A stretch of DNA of 64,000 nucleotides from CALJFL01 sp036961205 (GTDB lineage Bacteria; Pseudomonadota; Gammaproteobacteria; Pseudomonadales; Halieaceae). Within the stretch, counting starts at the first letter, position 1. Each line of letters begins with the position of its first letter. The notes beneath the pieces were generated by a model, which saw only the letters and a program-made list of their open reading frames with translations, did not search any database and was not told where the DNA came from. Position numbers and translations under genes: made by a program. The stretch covers positions 248,001-312,000 of the forward strand of contig JBALVI010000001.1 of the NCBI GenBank assembly GCA_036961205.1, in the 5' to 3' direction. Positions 46,685 to 55,766 of this stretch are shown one piece after another.

Positions 46685-49600
46685 TTAGCCCAGCAAATTA
46701 CGTCGACCACCGTGACGCCCTGCAAAACCGACCAACAAAATCAATAATGCAAACGCCCAACCTGGAAGCACTGGTATCTGCTGTATGGGAACAGCGACGG
46801 ATGATGAGATTGAGGTGGAATCAGCATTATTACTTGGCAACGAGTCCGGGTTGGTAATCGCAATCGCCGCCGCTATGAGCATGTCGGTACCTTCCATGGG
46901 AAGATCGTAGGAGATACCAATCTCCAGACTCTCGCCTGGGGCGAGGTCCATCGGCAAACCCACCAACGTGATTACGCCTGTAGCAGGTTCGTAAGTCGCC
47001 GTTACGCCTGAAGGCAACAGGTCGAATACGACTTCCAAAGGTGCATTACCAGGGCCCCCGATAACCAGGCTTGTGGTGATGTTCAATGCGTCATTCGGTC
47101 CGTTGTTAACGAATTGGACAGTGCCACTTACGCTGTCTCCGGGGTTCGCCTGGTCTGGAAAACCACCGACTATCGTTGCGACATCTGCAGGTCGGGTTGG
47201 CGGCGGACCGACATTGCAATCCGGTGTGGCTGGGGGGTAGCTCAGAGTAACTTCACTGCCTGGATTAACACTAATCTCAACGCGCAGTTCTGGCCGTACC
47301 TGAGTGGGTACTTCTATCCATTCACCCGTAGAAAAGCTCCAGCCCGGCCAGGCAACACCACGTCCGCTTCCGTTAACTGCCGCTTCTGGCCACAACAAAC
47401 GACCATCGTTTAGCGGCTGATCTGTTAGTGTAGCGACAGTTGTGCCGTCCGCATCGATAAAGCGAACAGTTGCGAGATTGTTGGGTGTGAATCCCACTGC
47501 GGTCACGTCGTATTCCACGTAGGGAGCATCCATATCACATACTGCAGTCGCATCTATCACGATTGACGATTCTGGTGCAAAACCGATATCAGTGTCATCG
47601 CTCGCCGTATTATTTGTCGAGTCTGACTCAGCCACAGAACTGACTATGGAAGTATCGACCTCGATAACAATGCTCTCCAACACCGGCGCATCATAGGTAT
47701 AGGAAATACTAAACGTCTCTCCGTCAGCCAGCATGTCAGGCATACCACTGAAGGTAACAATACCCGTAGTCGGATCAACCACAGCGCTCGCGCCCGAAGG
47801 TAGCCCCCCGACCATGATATTGTCTGGAATAACTCCTCCGGAACCAATTGTTAGAGCATAGACCGTATTAAACGCCGTAGTAGGTCCGTTATTGCCAAAA
47901 GACACCGTGCCGCCCGTACTTGCGCCGGGATCTATCGAGGCATCATTGGCAGATATCATAGCCTGTAGATCAACCAACACACCGGGTGGCGCTTCGGCAA
48001 CGCAAGTCGGTGTCGCTGGGGGATAAGAAACCGTGACTGAACTGGTAGGGTTCACGCTGATGCTGACTTCAACATCTGGCCTTACCGACGAGGGCACCTG
48101 TGTCCAGACACCACCGGCAAAGCTCCAGCCCGGCCAGGCAATGCCAACTCCACTTCCATTGACGTCAGCCCCTGGCCATAAAAGACGACCATTGCTTAGT
48201 GGCTGATCTATTAGCGTAGCAACAGTAGCGCCATTGGCATCGATGAAGCTGACCGTTGCCAGGTTGTTCGGTGTAAAACCTATCGCGGTCACATCGTACT
48301 GTACGTAAGGTACGTTCATATCACACACTGCTACAGCATCAATAACGATAGAAGAACCAGGCGCAAAGCCGGTGCTGGTATCATCCGTCGCCGAGTTATT
48401 TGTGGTATCGGATTCGTCGACAGAGCTAGCTATAGCAGTCGCGACCTCAACCGTAATATTCTCCAGCAGAGGCGCGTCGTAGGTATAAAAAATGCTGAAG
48501 CTTGCTCCGTCAGTAAGGGTGTCGGGCATATCATTGAAGGTAACAATACCCGTCGCTGGATCAACAACGGCACTCGCCCCTACAGGAAGCCCACCGACAA
48601 CGATATTATTCGGAACAATACCACCCGAACCGATAGTCAGTGAATAAACCGCATTAAACGCTATGGTTGGCCCGTTGTTAACGTAAGTAACCGTGCCACC
48701 AGTCCCCGCTCCGGGTTCAACGGAAGCGTCCGTGGCAACGACCGTAGTCTGCAGATCAACCGCTCTGCCTGGCGGCGCTTCAGCAATACACGCCGATGTC
48801 GCCGGTGGGTATGAAACCGTAACGGAACTGGTTGGGTTCACGCTGATTCTTACGTCGACGTCAGGCCTGACAGCCGAGGGTACCTGTGTCCACACCCCAC
48901 CAGTAAGAACCCAGCCAGGCCAGGCAGACCCATTGTCCGCACCATCCACCGCAGCGCCAGGCCAGAGTATTTCGCCATTGAGCAACGGTTGATCCAAATA
49001 GGTGGCGACAACATTACTTGTCCCCGTTTCAATGAATTCCACCGTGGCTAGATTGTTTGGCGTAAAACCAATAGCGGTTATATCGTAGAGCAGATAAGGC
49101 GCGTCATTCCGACACGAAGAGGTGGCGTCGATAACAATCGAAGCACTGGCGTAGCCAGTAACAGTGGCGGCATCCGCAGTATTGTTAGAGAGATTGGCAT
49201 CAGCATCCGAGGTGGTGATAGTGGAGCCGATTGGGTAGCTCACGCCCTCTGCGATCTGCGCAGTGAACTCAAAATTGAAGGACAGGCTATTACCCGCTAG
49301 TAGGGTATCTGCCAATCCGGTGAAGCTGACCAGACCGGTACCCGCATCATAAATAGCCAGCGCACCGACGGGGAGATTAGAAAAGCTCACATCAGCAGGA
49401 TAATTCCCCGGACTACCAAACTGCATAGCATAGACCACTCCATTGGCGTCATCCGTACCGACGCTGCCAAATACCACGGCGCCGCTGACCGTATCCCCCG
49501 GCTCTATCATCGCTGCCACACCATTGATCGACGTACTGACATCCACTGCACCAATCGCGGTTGAAGCCGATGCCGAGTTGTTCGCCGGCACGTCGTCTGT

Positions 49601-51598
49601 ATCGGGTGATGTAATAGTCGAAGTGGCAATTACCGGACCCGCCGCTGGTGCGGTATAGCCGAAGGTGATGCCCGTGAATGAATCACCAGGCTCCAGGTCC
49701 AAATCGATTGCCGCCGGCACGATCGTGACATCTCCGCTGACATTATCGTACGACGCCGTCCATCCGGTCGGAAGGCTGCCGAACGTCACCGCTCCCAATC
49801 CACTGGTAAGATTTAAGGCGTAGCTGACATTACTGGCAACCGAGGTGCCAAAGTTTGAGAAAGAAAGCGTACCCTGAACCGACGCACCGGTGGCAACAGA
49901 ATCCGGCATCACTACTGTGGTCGCCAGGTCAATACTGCTCGCTATCACTTCGAGTGTCTCGATCTCATCTTCTGTCAAAAAGTAAGTCCATAGGTTAACG
50001 GCCTTGGCGTCACCCCAACCGGCGCTGTTGGAGCAATCACTATTACTATTGCCGCCGCCCTCCCACTCGCGATAATTAGTAAGAGAGTCAACGCCTTCCA
50101 GCGCCTGATCGGGCATGGCCGGGTCCCGTCCCACATCAACGCCCATAAGGGTGCCGCATAGCCTTCCATTCAAATCGCCGATCAACTGCCCGCTACTGGT
50201 AACGTAACCGCGATCATCAAAAAATACCGTATAGTCGGGCGCCCCCGCGCCATTGAGTCGCACGATAGTTGGACCACCGCCATTCAAGCCCGTGCTGTCG
50301 GCAGTATCGTTATTCTCGGCATCAATGATCGGGAAATGGACCTCACCGGCCCTACCTGCGGCGCGGAAGCTATAAGTGCCAGGTGGGAAGGCATCGAATG
50401 CGTTGTCCAGTCCATCCCAGATAACTTGATGAGCCCCTGCATAGGCAATTCCTGTTAATACCCTATTGGTAGTAGTTGCTGCTCTGAAATCCAGCCCATC
50501 CAGGCTGATAACAATCTCGTAGCTAACGGTGCCCGTTGTATCGAAATTGAATTCACCACCCGCTCCAATAGTGGTAGTCGATCCACTGACAGCGCCCGTA
50601 AATGCAACATTGCTGATCGAGGGCGAAGGCGGTATGAGTGGGATACCCAGCGCCGTTAATACCTTCTCCACCTCCGGCTCTAACGCAGGGTCGGTAACAT
50701 TGGCGTAGAAAATTGGATAATCAGCGGCCTGCGTTGTTACCTGTAGCGGCAAATTAGAAACTGCGAAATTATTTCCGCGCAGAGTTTTGTAAAGTGGTTG
50801 GTTGTCATCCAGAAAACCAAATGTATTTGCATATAATGCATAGCCATTGGGGTCCAGCCCCCTCAAGTCCTGCCGATAGCGGTAACCATCGCTGGTGACA
50901 TAGTAGAGTGTGTGAAATACCGGCCGGTTGTTACCGGCTGTATAACCCAGAAAAGCAAAGCTGAATACGCGCCCTTGAATGTCAATGGTGGATGCATCAG
51001 TCGCGCGAACCGTGATATCCCAGGCCTCGGCTGATTGTGAACTGGCCGCCAGACTCCCGATATTACCGTTCGGGGCTCCTCCGGTGTCAGCGGGTCGAAT
51101 CCTCACACCGTAGATCCCCGTTACCGGGACCTGATAACCGCAGGCTGAATAGCCGCTGCCTGCGATTGCAGATAATGCTCGGGGGCCAGCTAACTCTTCA
51201 GTTCTATTACCTATTACCCCCAAACCTGCCCCGGAATAATGACTACCAATTTCAGTTGAACCACCACTGCAGCTAAAGTCTACGGACGCCGGAATCGTCT
51301 CATTGCCACGAGCCCCGAAGTCCTGAGGGTTGAAAATCTGAATATCGCCATTATTGGCTCTGTTACTTGAAGCGACCGCGATATACTCGCCCTGCTCCGC
51401 GTAAACGTAGTGAAAGCCCTCGCGCTTAATACGATTGACATAGATTGTGCCCGGCTGAAGGTCCAAGGCTGCCCGTCGACCCAAAATGTCATAGGTCGAA
51501 GGGTAGAGACTTCTACTACCCTCAGACACGGCACCGACGCTACAAACAAGCAGCATAAATGCCGCTGCCAGTGATAATCTATTTTTATGTATTCGCAT
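46685..51598 (-). CDS. Giant repeat-rich surface protein with an IPTL/PEP-CTERM-like tail
   Basis: About 1,637 residues; the ATG at 51598 is used, as the codon before is TTG. A Sec signal peptide is followed by a large unique region (to about residue 550), then five DUF11-like domains. The last three are joined to a second domain of about 120 residues and repeat as a unit of about 262 residues (units near 48356-49144, 47570-48355 and 46790-47569). Each holds the GFTPNNLATV and PGW segments. The C-terminus, VLPGWAFALLILLVGFAGRHGGRR, is a proline-tryptophan motif, hydrophobic helix and basic cluster (shown here in parts), like IPTL- or PEP-CTERM sorting tails. The C-terminal sorting enzyme is not in this window. 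Adhesion or surface layer is a guess. Confidence 0.8.
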   Translation of the reverse strand: MRIHKNRLSLAAAFMLLVCSVGAVSEGSRSLYPSTYDILGRRAALDLQPGTIYVNRIKREGFHYVYAEQGEYIAVASSNRANNGDIQIFNPQDFGARGNETIPASVDFSCSGGSTEIGSHYSGAGLGVIGNRTEELAGPRALSAIAGSGYSACGYQVPVTGIYGVRIRPADTGGAPNGNIGSLAASSQSAEAWDITVRATDASTIDIQGRVFSFAFLGYTAGNNRPVFHTLYYVTSDGYRYRQDLRGLDPNGYALYANTFGFLDDNQPLYKTLRGNNFAVSNLPLQVTTQAADYPIFYANVTDPALEPEVEKVLTALGIPLIPPSPSISNVAFTGAVSGSTTTIGAGGEFNFDTTGTVSYEIVISLDGLDFRAATTTNRVLTGIAYAGAHQVIWDGLDNAFDAFPPGTYSFRAAGRAGEVHFPIIDAENNDTADSTGLNGGGPTIVRLNGAGAPDYTVFFDDRGYVTSSGQLIGDLNGRLCGTLMGVDVGRDPAMPDQALEGVDSLTNYREWEGGGNSNSDCSNSAGWGDAKAVNLWTYFLTEDEIETLEVIASSIDLATTVVMPDSVATGASVQGTLSFSNFGTSVASNVSYALNLTSGLGAVTFGSLPTGWTASYDNVSGDVTIVPAAIDLDLEPGDSFTGITFGYTAPAAGPVIATSTITSPDTDDVPANNSASASTAIGAVDVSTSINGVAAMIEPGDTVSGAVVFGSVGTDDANGVVYAMQFGSPGNYPADVSFSNLPVGALAIYDAGTGLVSFTGLADTLLAGNSLSFNFEFTAQIAEGVSYPIGSTITTSDADANLSNNTADAATVTGYASASIVIDATSSCRNDAPYLLYDITAIGFTPNNLATVEFIETGTSNVVATYLDQPLLNGEILWPGAAVDGADNGSAWPGWVLTGGVWTQVPSAVRPDVDVRISVNPTSSVTVSYPPATSACIAEAPPGRAVDLQTTVVATDASVEPGAGTGGTVTYVNNGPTIAFNAVYSLTIGSGGIVPNNIVVGGLPVGASAVVDPATGIVTFNDMPDTLTDGASFSIFYTYDAPLLENITVEVATAIASSVDESDTTNNSATDDTSTGFAPGSSIVIDAVAVCDMNVPYVQYDVTAIGFTPNNLATVSFIDANGATVATLIDQPLSNGRLLWPGADVNGSGVGIAWPGWSFAGGVWTQVPSSVRPDVEVSISVNPTSSVTVSYPPATPTCVAEAPPGVLVDLQAMISANDASIDPGASTGGTVSFGNNGPTTAFNTVYALTIGSGGVIPDNIMVGGLPSGASAVVDPTTGIVTFSGMPDMLADGETFSISYTYDAPVLESIVIEVDTSIVSSVAESDSTNNTASDDTDIGFAPESSIVIDATAVCDMDAPYVEYDVTAVGFTPNNLATVRFIDADGTTVATLTDQPLNDGRLLWPEAAVNGSGRGVAWPGWSFSTGEWIEVPTQVRPELRVEISVNPGSEVTLSYPPATPDCNVGPPPTRPADVATIVGGFPDQANPGDSVSGTVQFVNNGPNDALNITTSLVIGGPGNAPLEVVFDLLPSGVTATYEPATGVITLVGLPMDLAPGESLEIGISYDLPMEGTDMLIAAAIAITNPDSLPSNNADSTSISSSVAVPIQQIPVLPGWAFALLILLVGFAGRHGGRRNLLG
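46790..49144 (-). repeat. Three tandem 262-residue coding repeats
   Basis: Units of about 786, 786 and 789 bases in the surface-protein gene are highly alike in sequence and are in frame. Each starts with SSIVIDA (ASIVIDA in the first copy). The similarity at the DNA level suggests recent duplication or gene conversion. Confidence 0.75.
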
Positions 51599-52009
51599 CA
51601 ATTGCTGTTAACTCGCGCACGGAGAATTGTTCAGGTTAAAAAACGCGAAATAATACAGGAAGCGAGTCGAATGCTGGTCTGCGCTTTCCGTTTTTGTGAT
51701 CTACTCCGCACTTTTCCAGCCCATATCTCACCTTCATGTGTGAGACACCAATATCGAAACATGGGGTTCGCACGAACCGGAACCATAAAAAGAATAAACC
51801 GAGGTTTCCATTTCGAGCTCTATTCGCAACTTGCAGCCGTTCGTAAATAGGCAGAAGATTGAGCTTAAGCCAATTGGTGGTGAAGCCATGGACTGGGCTG
51901 AATTAGTCTGGCCACATTACAGCCAAGTGAGTCATCACACCCGTGTTTGGAAACAACAGCCGAAAAGGGCGGGCGATATCATCAACGAAGACTGCTACGG
52001 GATAATCCT
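51599..52009. other. 411-base upstream region of the surface and PQQ genes
   Basis: No recognisable gene apart from a possible 41-codon leader at 51888-52013. A small stem (CTCAC/GTGAG, near 51727-51744) is present. Otherwise I see nothing. Confidence 0.4.
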
Positions 52010-52013
52010 ATGA
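51888..52013 (+). CDS. Possible 41-residue leader peptide before the PQQ sugar dehydrogenase
   Basis: An ATG with GGTGGTG just ahead opens a frame ending in ATGA, which overlaps the next gene start by four bases, a typical sign of translational coupling. The sequence MDWAELVWPHYSQVSHHTRV is unlike known families. It is short, so chance is a real alternative. Confidence 0.3.
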   Translation: MDWAELVWPHYSQVSHHTRVWKQQPKRAGDIINEDCYGIIL

Positions 52014-53206
52014 ACCAGTTTTGCATTGGCCTGCTTTCTCTGGCGACTGTCGCCAGCTTAAGCATCGCTGAAATCAGGGTGGAAGATGAAAAACTCGTCA
52101 TCAACGAAGACGAGATTATTGCCAGTGAAGCGGCCTATTTTCGAATAGAGAAAGTAGCTGAAGGCTTGGAGACTCCATGGAGCATGGAATTTTTACCCGA
52201 TGGCGACGCCCTGATTGGTGACCGAGAGTCCGGTAAGCTTGAACGCCTCAATATAATAACGGGGGAACTGACGCCAGTAGTCGGCTTGCCAGTTTTATTT
52301 ATCGACCCAACAATCGGCTCAGGCCTGTTCGATGTTCTCATCCACCCCAAGTTTCAGGAAAATAGCTGGGTTTACATTGCTGCTGCCGGCGGCAGCCAGG
52401 AGGCTTCCGGTCTGGTCGTAACCCGCATGGAGCTTAAGGGAAATAAGCTCAGCAACGGCAAAACCTTACTCGAAACATCACCGCGTATTAGCGGGAAATG
52501 GCACTACGGAGGAAGACTCGCCTTTTCAGAAGGCAAGTTGTTTATTAGCACCGGAGACGGCAACACTCATTCTCACCTGGCTCAGGATCTATCTGCCCAT
52601 GTGGGCAAAATACTGCGGATTGGTGATGATGGAACGATACCCCAGGATAATCCGTTTGTAGCGAACCCGGATGCACTACCTGAAATATGGTCTTACGGAG
52701 TACGCAACCCGCAGGGTATGACCGCCCATCCGGACACCGGCGCCATCTGGACAAACGAGCACGGACCGCAGGGCGGCGATGAAGTGAATATCCCGCGCAG
52801 TGGAGTCAATTATGGCTGGCCGGCAATCACCTATGGCGAGGAATATGGCGGCGGACCCATTGGCGACGGTGAAACTCACAGAGAGGGGATGCAACAACCG
52901 GTTTACTACTGGCGACCCTCAATTGCACCCAGTGGCATAGAGTTCTATCGTGGCGACGAGTTTCCCGGCTGGAACTCCAGCTTATTCAACGGAGCCCTGG
53001 CGCTGAAACATTTGAATCGGTTAGTGATAGAAGAGGATCGCGTTATTCACGAGGAACGTCTACTGGAAGACAAAGGTTGGCGAATACGCTTTGTTGAGAC
53101 CGGACCGGATGGATATCTTTACTTCGGCATCGATGAGGGCTTGATACTGCGTCTGGTTCCGGCGCCGGAACCTGCGCCAGACCAAGATGCAGGGGCAAGC
53201 GAGTAG
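52010..53206 (+). CDS. PQQ-dependent sugar dehydrogenase (glucose/sorbosone type)
   Basis: About 398 residues from ATG 52010. A weak signal peptide (FCIGLLSLATVASLSIAE) is followed by the six-bladed propeller of the GSDH family. It has ETPWSMEFLPDGDALIGDRE, the segment GRLAFSEGKLFISTGDG, then NPQGMTAHPDTGAIWTNEHGPQGGDEVN (partial) and a final PDGYLYFGID. E. coli YliI and soluble glucose dehydrogenases are relatives. It oxidises a sugar aldehyde in the periplasm and passes electrons to an acceptor. No PQQ synthesis genes are in this window. The sugar is unknown. Confidence 0.9.
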   Translation: MNQFCIGLLSLATVASLSIAEIRVEDEKLVINEDEIIASEAAYFRIEKVAEGLETPWSMEFLPDGDALIGDRESGKLERLNIITGELTPVVGLPVLFIDPTIGSGLFDVLIHPKFQENSWVYIAAAGGSQEASGLVVTRMELKGNKLSNGKTLLETSPRISGKWHYGGRLAFSEGKLFISTGDGNTHSHLAQDLSAHVGKILRIGDDGTIPQDNPFVANPDALPEIWSYGVRNPQGMTAHPDTGAIWTNEHGPQGGDEVNIPRSGVNYGWPAITYGEEYGGGPIGDGETHREGMQQPVYYWRPSIAPSGIEFYRGDEFPGWNSSLFNGALALKHLNRLVIEEDRVIHEERLLEDKGWRIRFVETGPDGYLYFGIDEGLILRLVPAPEPAPDQDAGASE

Positions 53207-53617
53207 CTTTACGCTGACGCCCGCTTGGCAGTAGCGAAATGCTAGCGGGGAAAATTTATCTTGAACGGCAACTGTGCCAGAACGTCATTACCATCCGCGC
53301 CATCGATGCCATTACGTTCGCCCCAGATCAACTCTCCCTAATGCGCACTCCTTCCACCGGATAGAGTCCACATCTGCATGTAGCGGAGCCGTCACGCTGA
53401 GCACCACGCCAGTACGGCTTTGATTTTCCCAATATTTCCAAGGATGAACTTATCCTTCTTTAATTCTAGTAAAGACCTCCTAATGAGGTAGCATGTTTTA
53501 CTCGATCGACAAATGTGGCGATAACTATATAGGCGGCGGTCTGAGCTGAGAGTCAGAAGGTGAAGAGAGTTACCCTGCTGGCTCCCCGCCATCTAAGTAA
53601 AACAGAGGTTGGTAGTT
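53207..53617. other. 411-base gap upstream of the arginine kinase gene
   Basis: It holds a decayed gene fragment on the minus strand (53242-53449, listed separately) and a small ACCTC/GAGGT stem near 53474-53488. A weak -10-like TATATA lies near 53526. I see no further gene. Confidence 0.5.
53242..53449 (-). pseudogene. C-terminal gene remnant with a frameshift
   Basis: Reading the minus strand, a stop-free stretch (VHPWKYWENQSRTGVVLSV, then TAPLHADVDSIRWKECALG) continues, after a one-base shift near 53336-53345, into GELIWGERNGIDGADGNDVL and then AQLPFKINFPR and a TAG. The two halves join well and have protein-like composition, rich in Trp, Asp and Gly. This looks like the tail of a lost gene. 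I do not know the family. The rest of it is absent. Confidence 0.55.
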
Positions 53618-54718
53618 GTGTACTCGGAAGTAGTCGAAAGAATTGAAAGTCTCAAACACAGCTGGCCGGAGAACATCGCGCTGCAATGCTTCGACCCCGC
53701 GTATTTCTCAACGCTGAGCAAGCAGCAAAAATCTCGTATGGTGAAATGCTTAAACTCCGGTATCGAAAATCCAGACAGTCAGATGGGCTGTTACGCCTGC
53801 CATCCAGACGACTACGACGACTTAAAACCCTTTTTTTCCAAAGTCATTGCGCGCTATCACCGTGTGCCTGAGGGTGCACGGCAGCTTAGCAACTGGAGCC
53901 TCAGCGGCATCGAAGGCCTACCCGAAGACGGTGTGCTAGACCTTGCCAGACTGGGACTGCCTGCGCTTTCGATGCGTATTCGCACTGGGCGCAACCTTAG
54001 TCGATTCCCCTTACCTGGCTCAATGTCTCGAGCGGACCGTATCGATCTCGAAAATGAAATGATGGCCGTATTCGACAGGCTTGCCGCCAAGCCAGGGTAT
54101 GGCGGGCGCTATTACTCCCTGACCCCGGGCAACTCCTCATTCATAAATGATGCCGAGTATAAGGATCTCGTAGATCAACACTTGATGTTCAAAAACATGG
54201 GCTCTGACCGGTTTTTGGCAGCCGCAGGAATATCTGCTGACTGGCCACACGGTCGCGGATGCTATGTGTCCGAGCTTAAGGACTTCATCATTTGGGTGGG
54301 GGAGGAAGATCACCTGCGAATCATTTGCATGCAATCAGGAACGGTATTAAACGAGGTCTTCGATCGCCTTAGAGACGCTCTGAGTATTATCGAGGGTCTG
54401 GAAGGCATGGAATTCGCCTATTCACCCGATTATGGAGTCGTCACCTCATGCCCCACTAACCTGGGTACCGCCTTACGCGCCTCGGTCCATATTCCCTTAC
54501 CAAAGCTGACCGCAGACGGCACCGAAAGCCGCGCAGCAGCCATTGCCACACCGCTAGGTTTATCGATACGTGGCGTTGGTGGAGAACACACACCCATAGG
54601 ACGAGACGGTACTGTCGATATTTCTCCTGCGGCCCGGTTTCACATTACCGAAGCAGAAATTATGGCTCGACTCTATAGGGGTATTGCTCAATTGAAAGCG
54701 CAAGAGGACAACGCGTAA
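53618..54718 (+). CDS. Bacterial arginine kinase (phosphagen kinase)
   Basis: The 366-residue product (GTG start, AGAGG ahead) matches phosphagen kinases along its whole length. It transfers phosphate between ATP and arginine to buffer energy. Landmarks (Limulus arginine kinase numbering in brackets): R120 and R122 in SMRIRTGR (R124, R126), DRFLAAAG, WPHGRG, E230 and R234 in GEEDHLRI (E225, R229), C278 in SCPTNLGTALRAS (C271), R287 (R280), R318 (R309) and E323 in GGEHT (E314). The N-terminal loop SGIENPDSQMG has the length typical of arginine-specific enzymes. All catalytic residues checked are present. Such enzymes are common in animals but sparse in bacteria. The next gene is tRNA-Arg, 66 bases on. 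Cytoplasmic. Confidence 0.93.
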   Translation: MYSEVVERIESLKHSWPENIALQCFDPAYFSTLSKQQKSRMVKCLNSGIENPDSQMGCYACHPDDYDDLKPFFSKVIARYHRVPEGARQLSNWSLSGIEGLPEDGVLDLARLGLPALSMRIRTGRNLSRFPLPGSMSRADRIDLENEMMAVFDRLAAKPGYGGRYYSLTPGNSSFINDAEYKDLVDQHLMFKNMGSDRFLAAAGISADWPHGRGCYVSELKDFIIWVGEEDHLRIICMQSGTVLNEVFDRLRDALSIIEGLEGMEFAYSPDYGVVTSCPTNLGTALRASVHIPLPKLTADGTESRAAAIATPLGLSIRGVGGEHTPIGRDGTVDISPAARFHITEAEIMARLYRGIAQLKAQEDNA

Positions 54719-54784
54719 GGGGCAATGGCCCATAGAGCCGGAGGAAGACGCAGAACCCCAATTGCAATATACTTCTCTTTCTGC

Positions 54785-54861
54785 GCGCCCGTAGCTCAGC
54801 TGGATAGAGTAACTGGCTTCGAACCAGTTGGTCGGGAGTTCGAATCTCTCCGGGCGCACCA
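54785..54861 (+). tRNA. tRNA-Arg (anticodon UCG)
   Basis: A 77-base cloverleaf. The acceptor arm GCGCCCG pairs with CGGGCGC, the D stem GCTC with GAGT, and the anticodon stem ACTGG with CCAGT around CTTCGAA (anticodon TCG). The T stem GGGAG pairs with CTCTC around TTCGAAT. The CCA end is encoded. It reads CGA and perhaps CGG codons. Frames crossing it on both strands are not real. Confidence 0.93.
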
Positions 54862-54874
54862 ATTAAGCTGGATA

Positions 54875-55483
54875 ATGCTGTACCGACTTGAGGGACTCCA
54901 ATTGCGAATTCTAACCGGGTTATTGTTAGCCATTATCTCTTCCTTCACCCTCGCCGGTTCGATAGAGGGAAAAGGCCTATCTATTTCAGATTCCGACTTC
55001 AACTGCATGCTGGATATGGAACCCGTACGTGGTTTTTACGTCGACAACCTCATTGAGGGTGAACTCCCGCAGACTCTGGACGTAGCCAATGCCGGCTCCG
55101 GCGAGTATCCCGCAGGCTCCGTGGTCCAACTGGTACCAGGCGAAGTCATGGTTAAGCACCCCAAGGGATTTAGCCCGGCAACCAAAGATTGGGAATTCTT
55201 CGAATTGAACGTATCAGCCGAAGGCGCACAGATTGGCAAGCGCGGCTTTGTAGATGTGGTTAATCGTTTCGGCGGCAACTGCTTTGCCTGCCACGCTCAA
55301 GCTAAACCCGAATTCGATATGATCTGCGAGACTGGTCACGGTTGCGATCCGATTCCACTTACCCCACAGATTACTCAGCTGCTGCAGAAAACTGATGCAC
55401 GCTGTGGCGGACGGTATACACCCACCGAGGAAGAGATCGGTATGCTAAAGGCGCTGGCGCAACAGTTAAGTACAGCACAGTAG
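54875..55483 (+). CDS. Exported monoheme cytochrome, P460-like
   Basis: About 202 residues from ATG 54875, which lies just after the tRNA. A signal peptide (LRILTGLLLAIISSFTLAG) precedes the mature part. GEVMVKHPKGF and DWEFFELNVS come before NCFACH (Cys136, Cys139, His140), the one heme-binding motif. This arrangement resembles cytochrome P460-type proteins, but the cross-linking lysine cannot be confirmed. It may bind heme c and act in periplasmic redox or nitrogen-oxide chemistry. The first in-frame codons upstream run through the tRNA and are not used. Confidence 0.62.
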   Translation: MLYRLEGLQLRILTGLLLAIISSFTLAGSIEGKGLSISDSDFNCMLDMEPVRGFYVDNLIEGELPQTLDVANAGSGEYPAGSVVQLVPGEVMVKHPKGFSPATKDWEFFELNVSAEGAQIGKRGFVDVVNRFGGNCFACHAQAKPEFDMICETGHGCDPIPLTPQITQLLQKTDARCGGRYTPTEEEIGMLKALAQQLSTAQ

Positions 55484-55718
55484 AACCGAACTCTGGCCGG
55501 CATAGATAGCTGCCGGAGTTGACCCAAAGGTCGGGGTAAATACTAAATACAGTGCAGCCCTCCCAACTGCCCAAAAACCTGCTACAATGCCGCCGCTTAC
55601 TGCGACGATCCGGCCTCGAAAAACCCCTCTAGGCCCACCATTTTCCTTGTAAATCATAGACTTAGTTGTATCAAGGGCGTCCAACTCTTATATCGTTTCT
55701 ATATAGGAGCCAAGGGCA

Positions 55719-55766
55719 GTGAGCGCAAATGAAGACAACATCAACCAATTGGGCGGAGGGCCTTAA
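55719..55766 (+). CDS. 15-residue leader ORF coupled to the coiled-coil gene
   Basis: GTG with AGGAG eleven bases ahead encodes MSANEDNINQLGGGP. Its TAA overlaps the ATG of the next gene by one base (TAATG), and its last codons form the GGAGGG ribosome site. This fits a coupled leader, but it is very short. Confidence 0.35.
   Translation: MSANEDNINQLGGGP

Noticed and set aside
51587..51850. An 87-codon frame after the surface protein gene start
   Set aside because: It overlaps the start region of the surface protein on the other strand and lacks a ribosome site.
53789..53803. CYACH, a heme-like motif in the arginine kinase
   Set aside because: It is inside the substrate loop of a cytoplasmic kinase with no signal peptide, so heme attachment is not expected.
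54560..55008. Open frames on the minus strand across the tRNA gene
   Set aside because: They read through the tRNA on its opposite strand and match the well-known false product of arginine tRNA regions; the tRNA fold and the genes on the plus strand explain the sequence.
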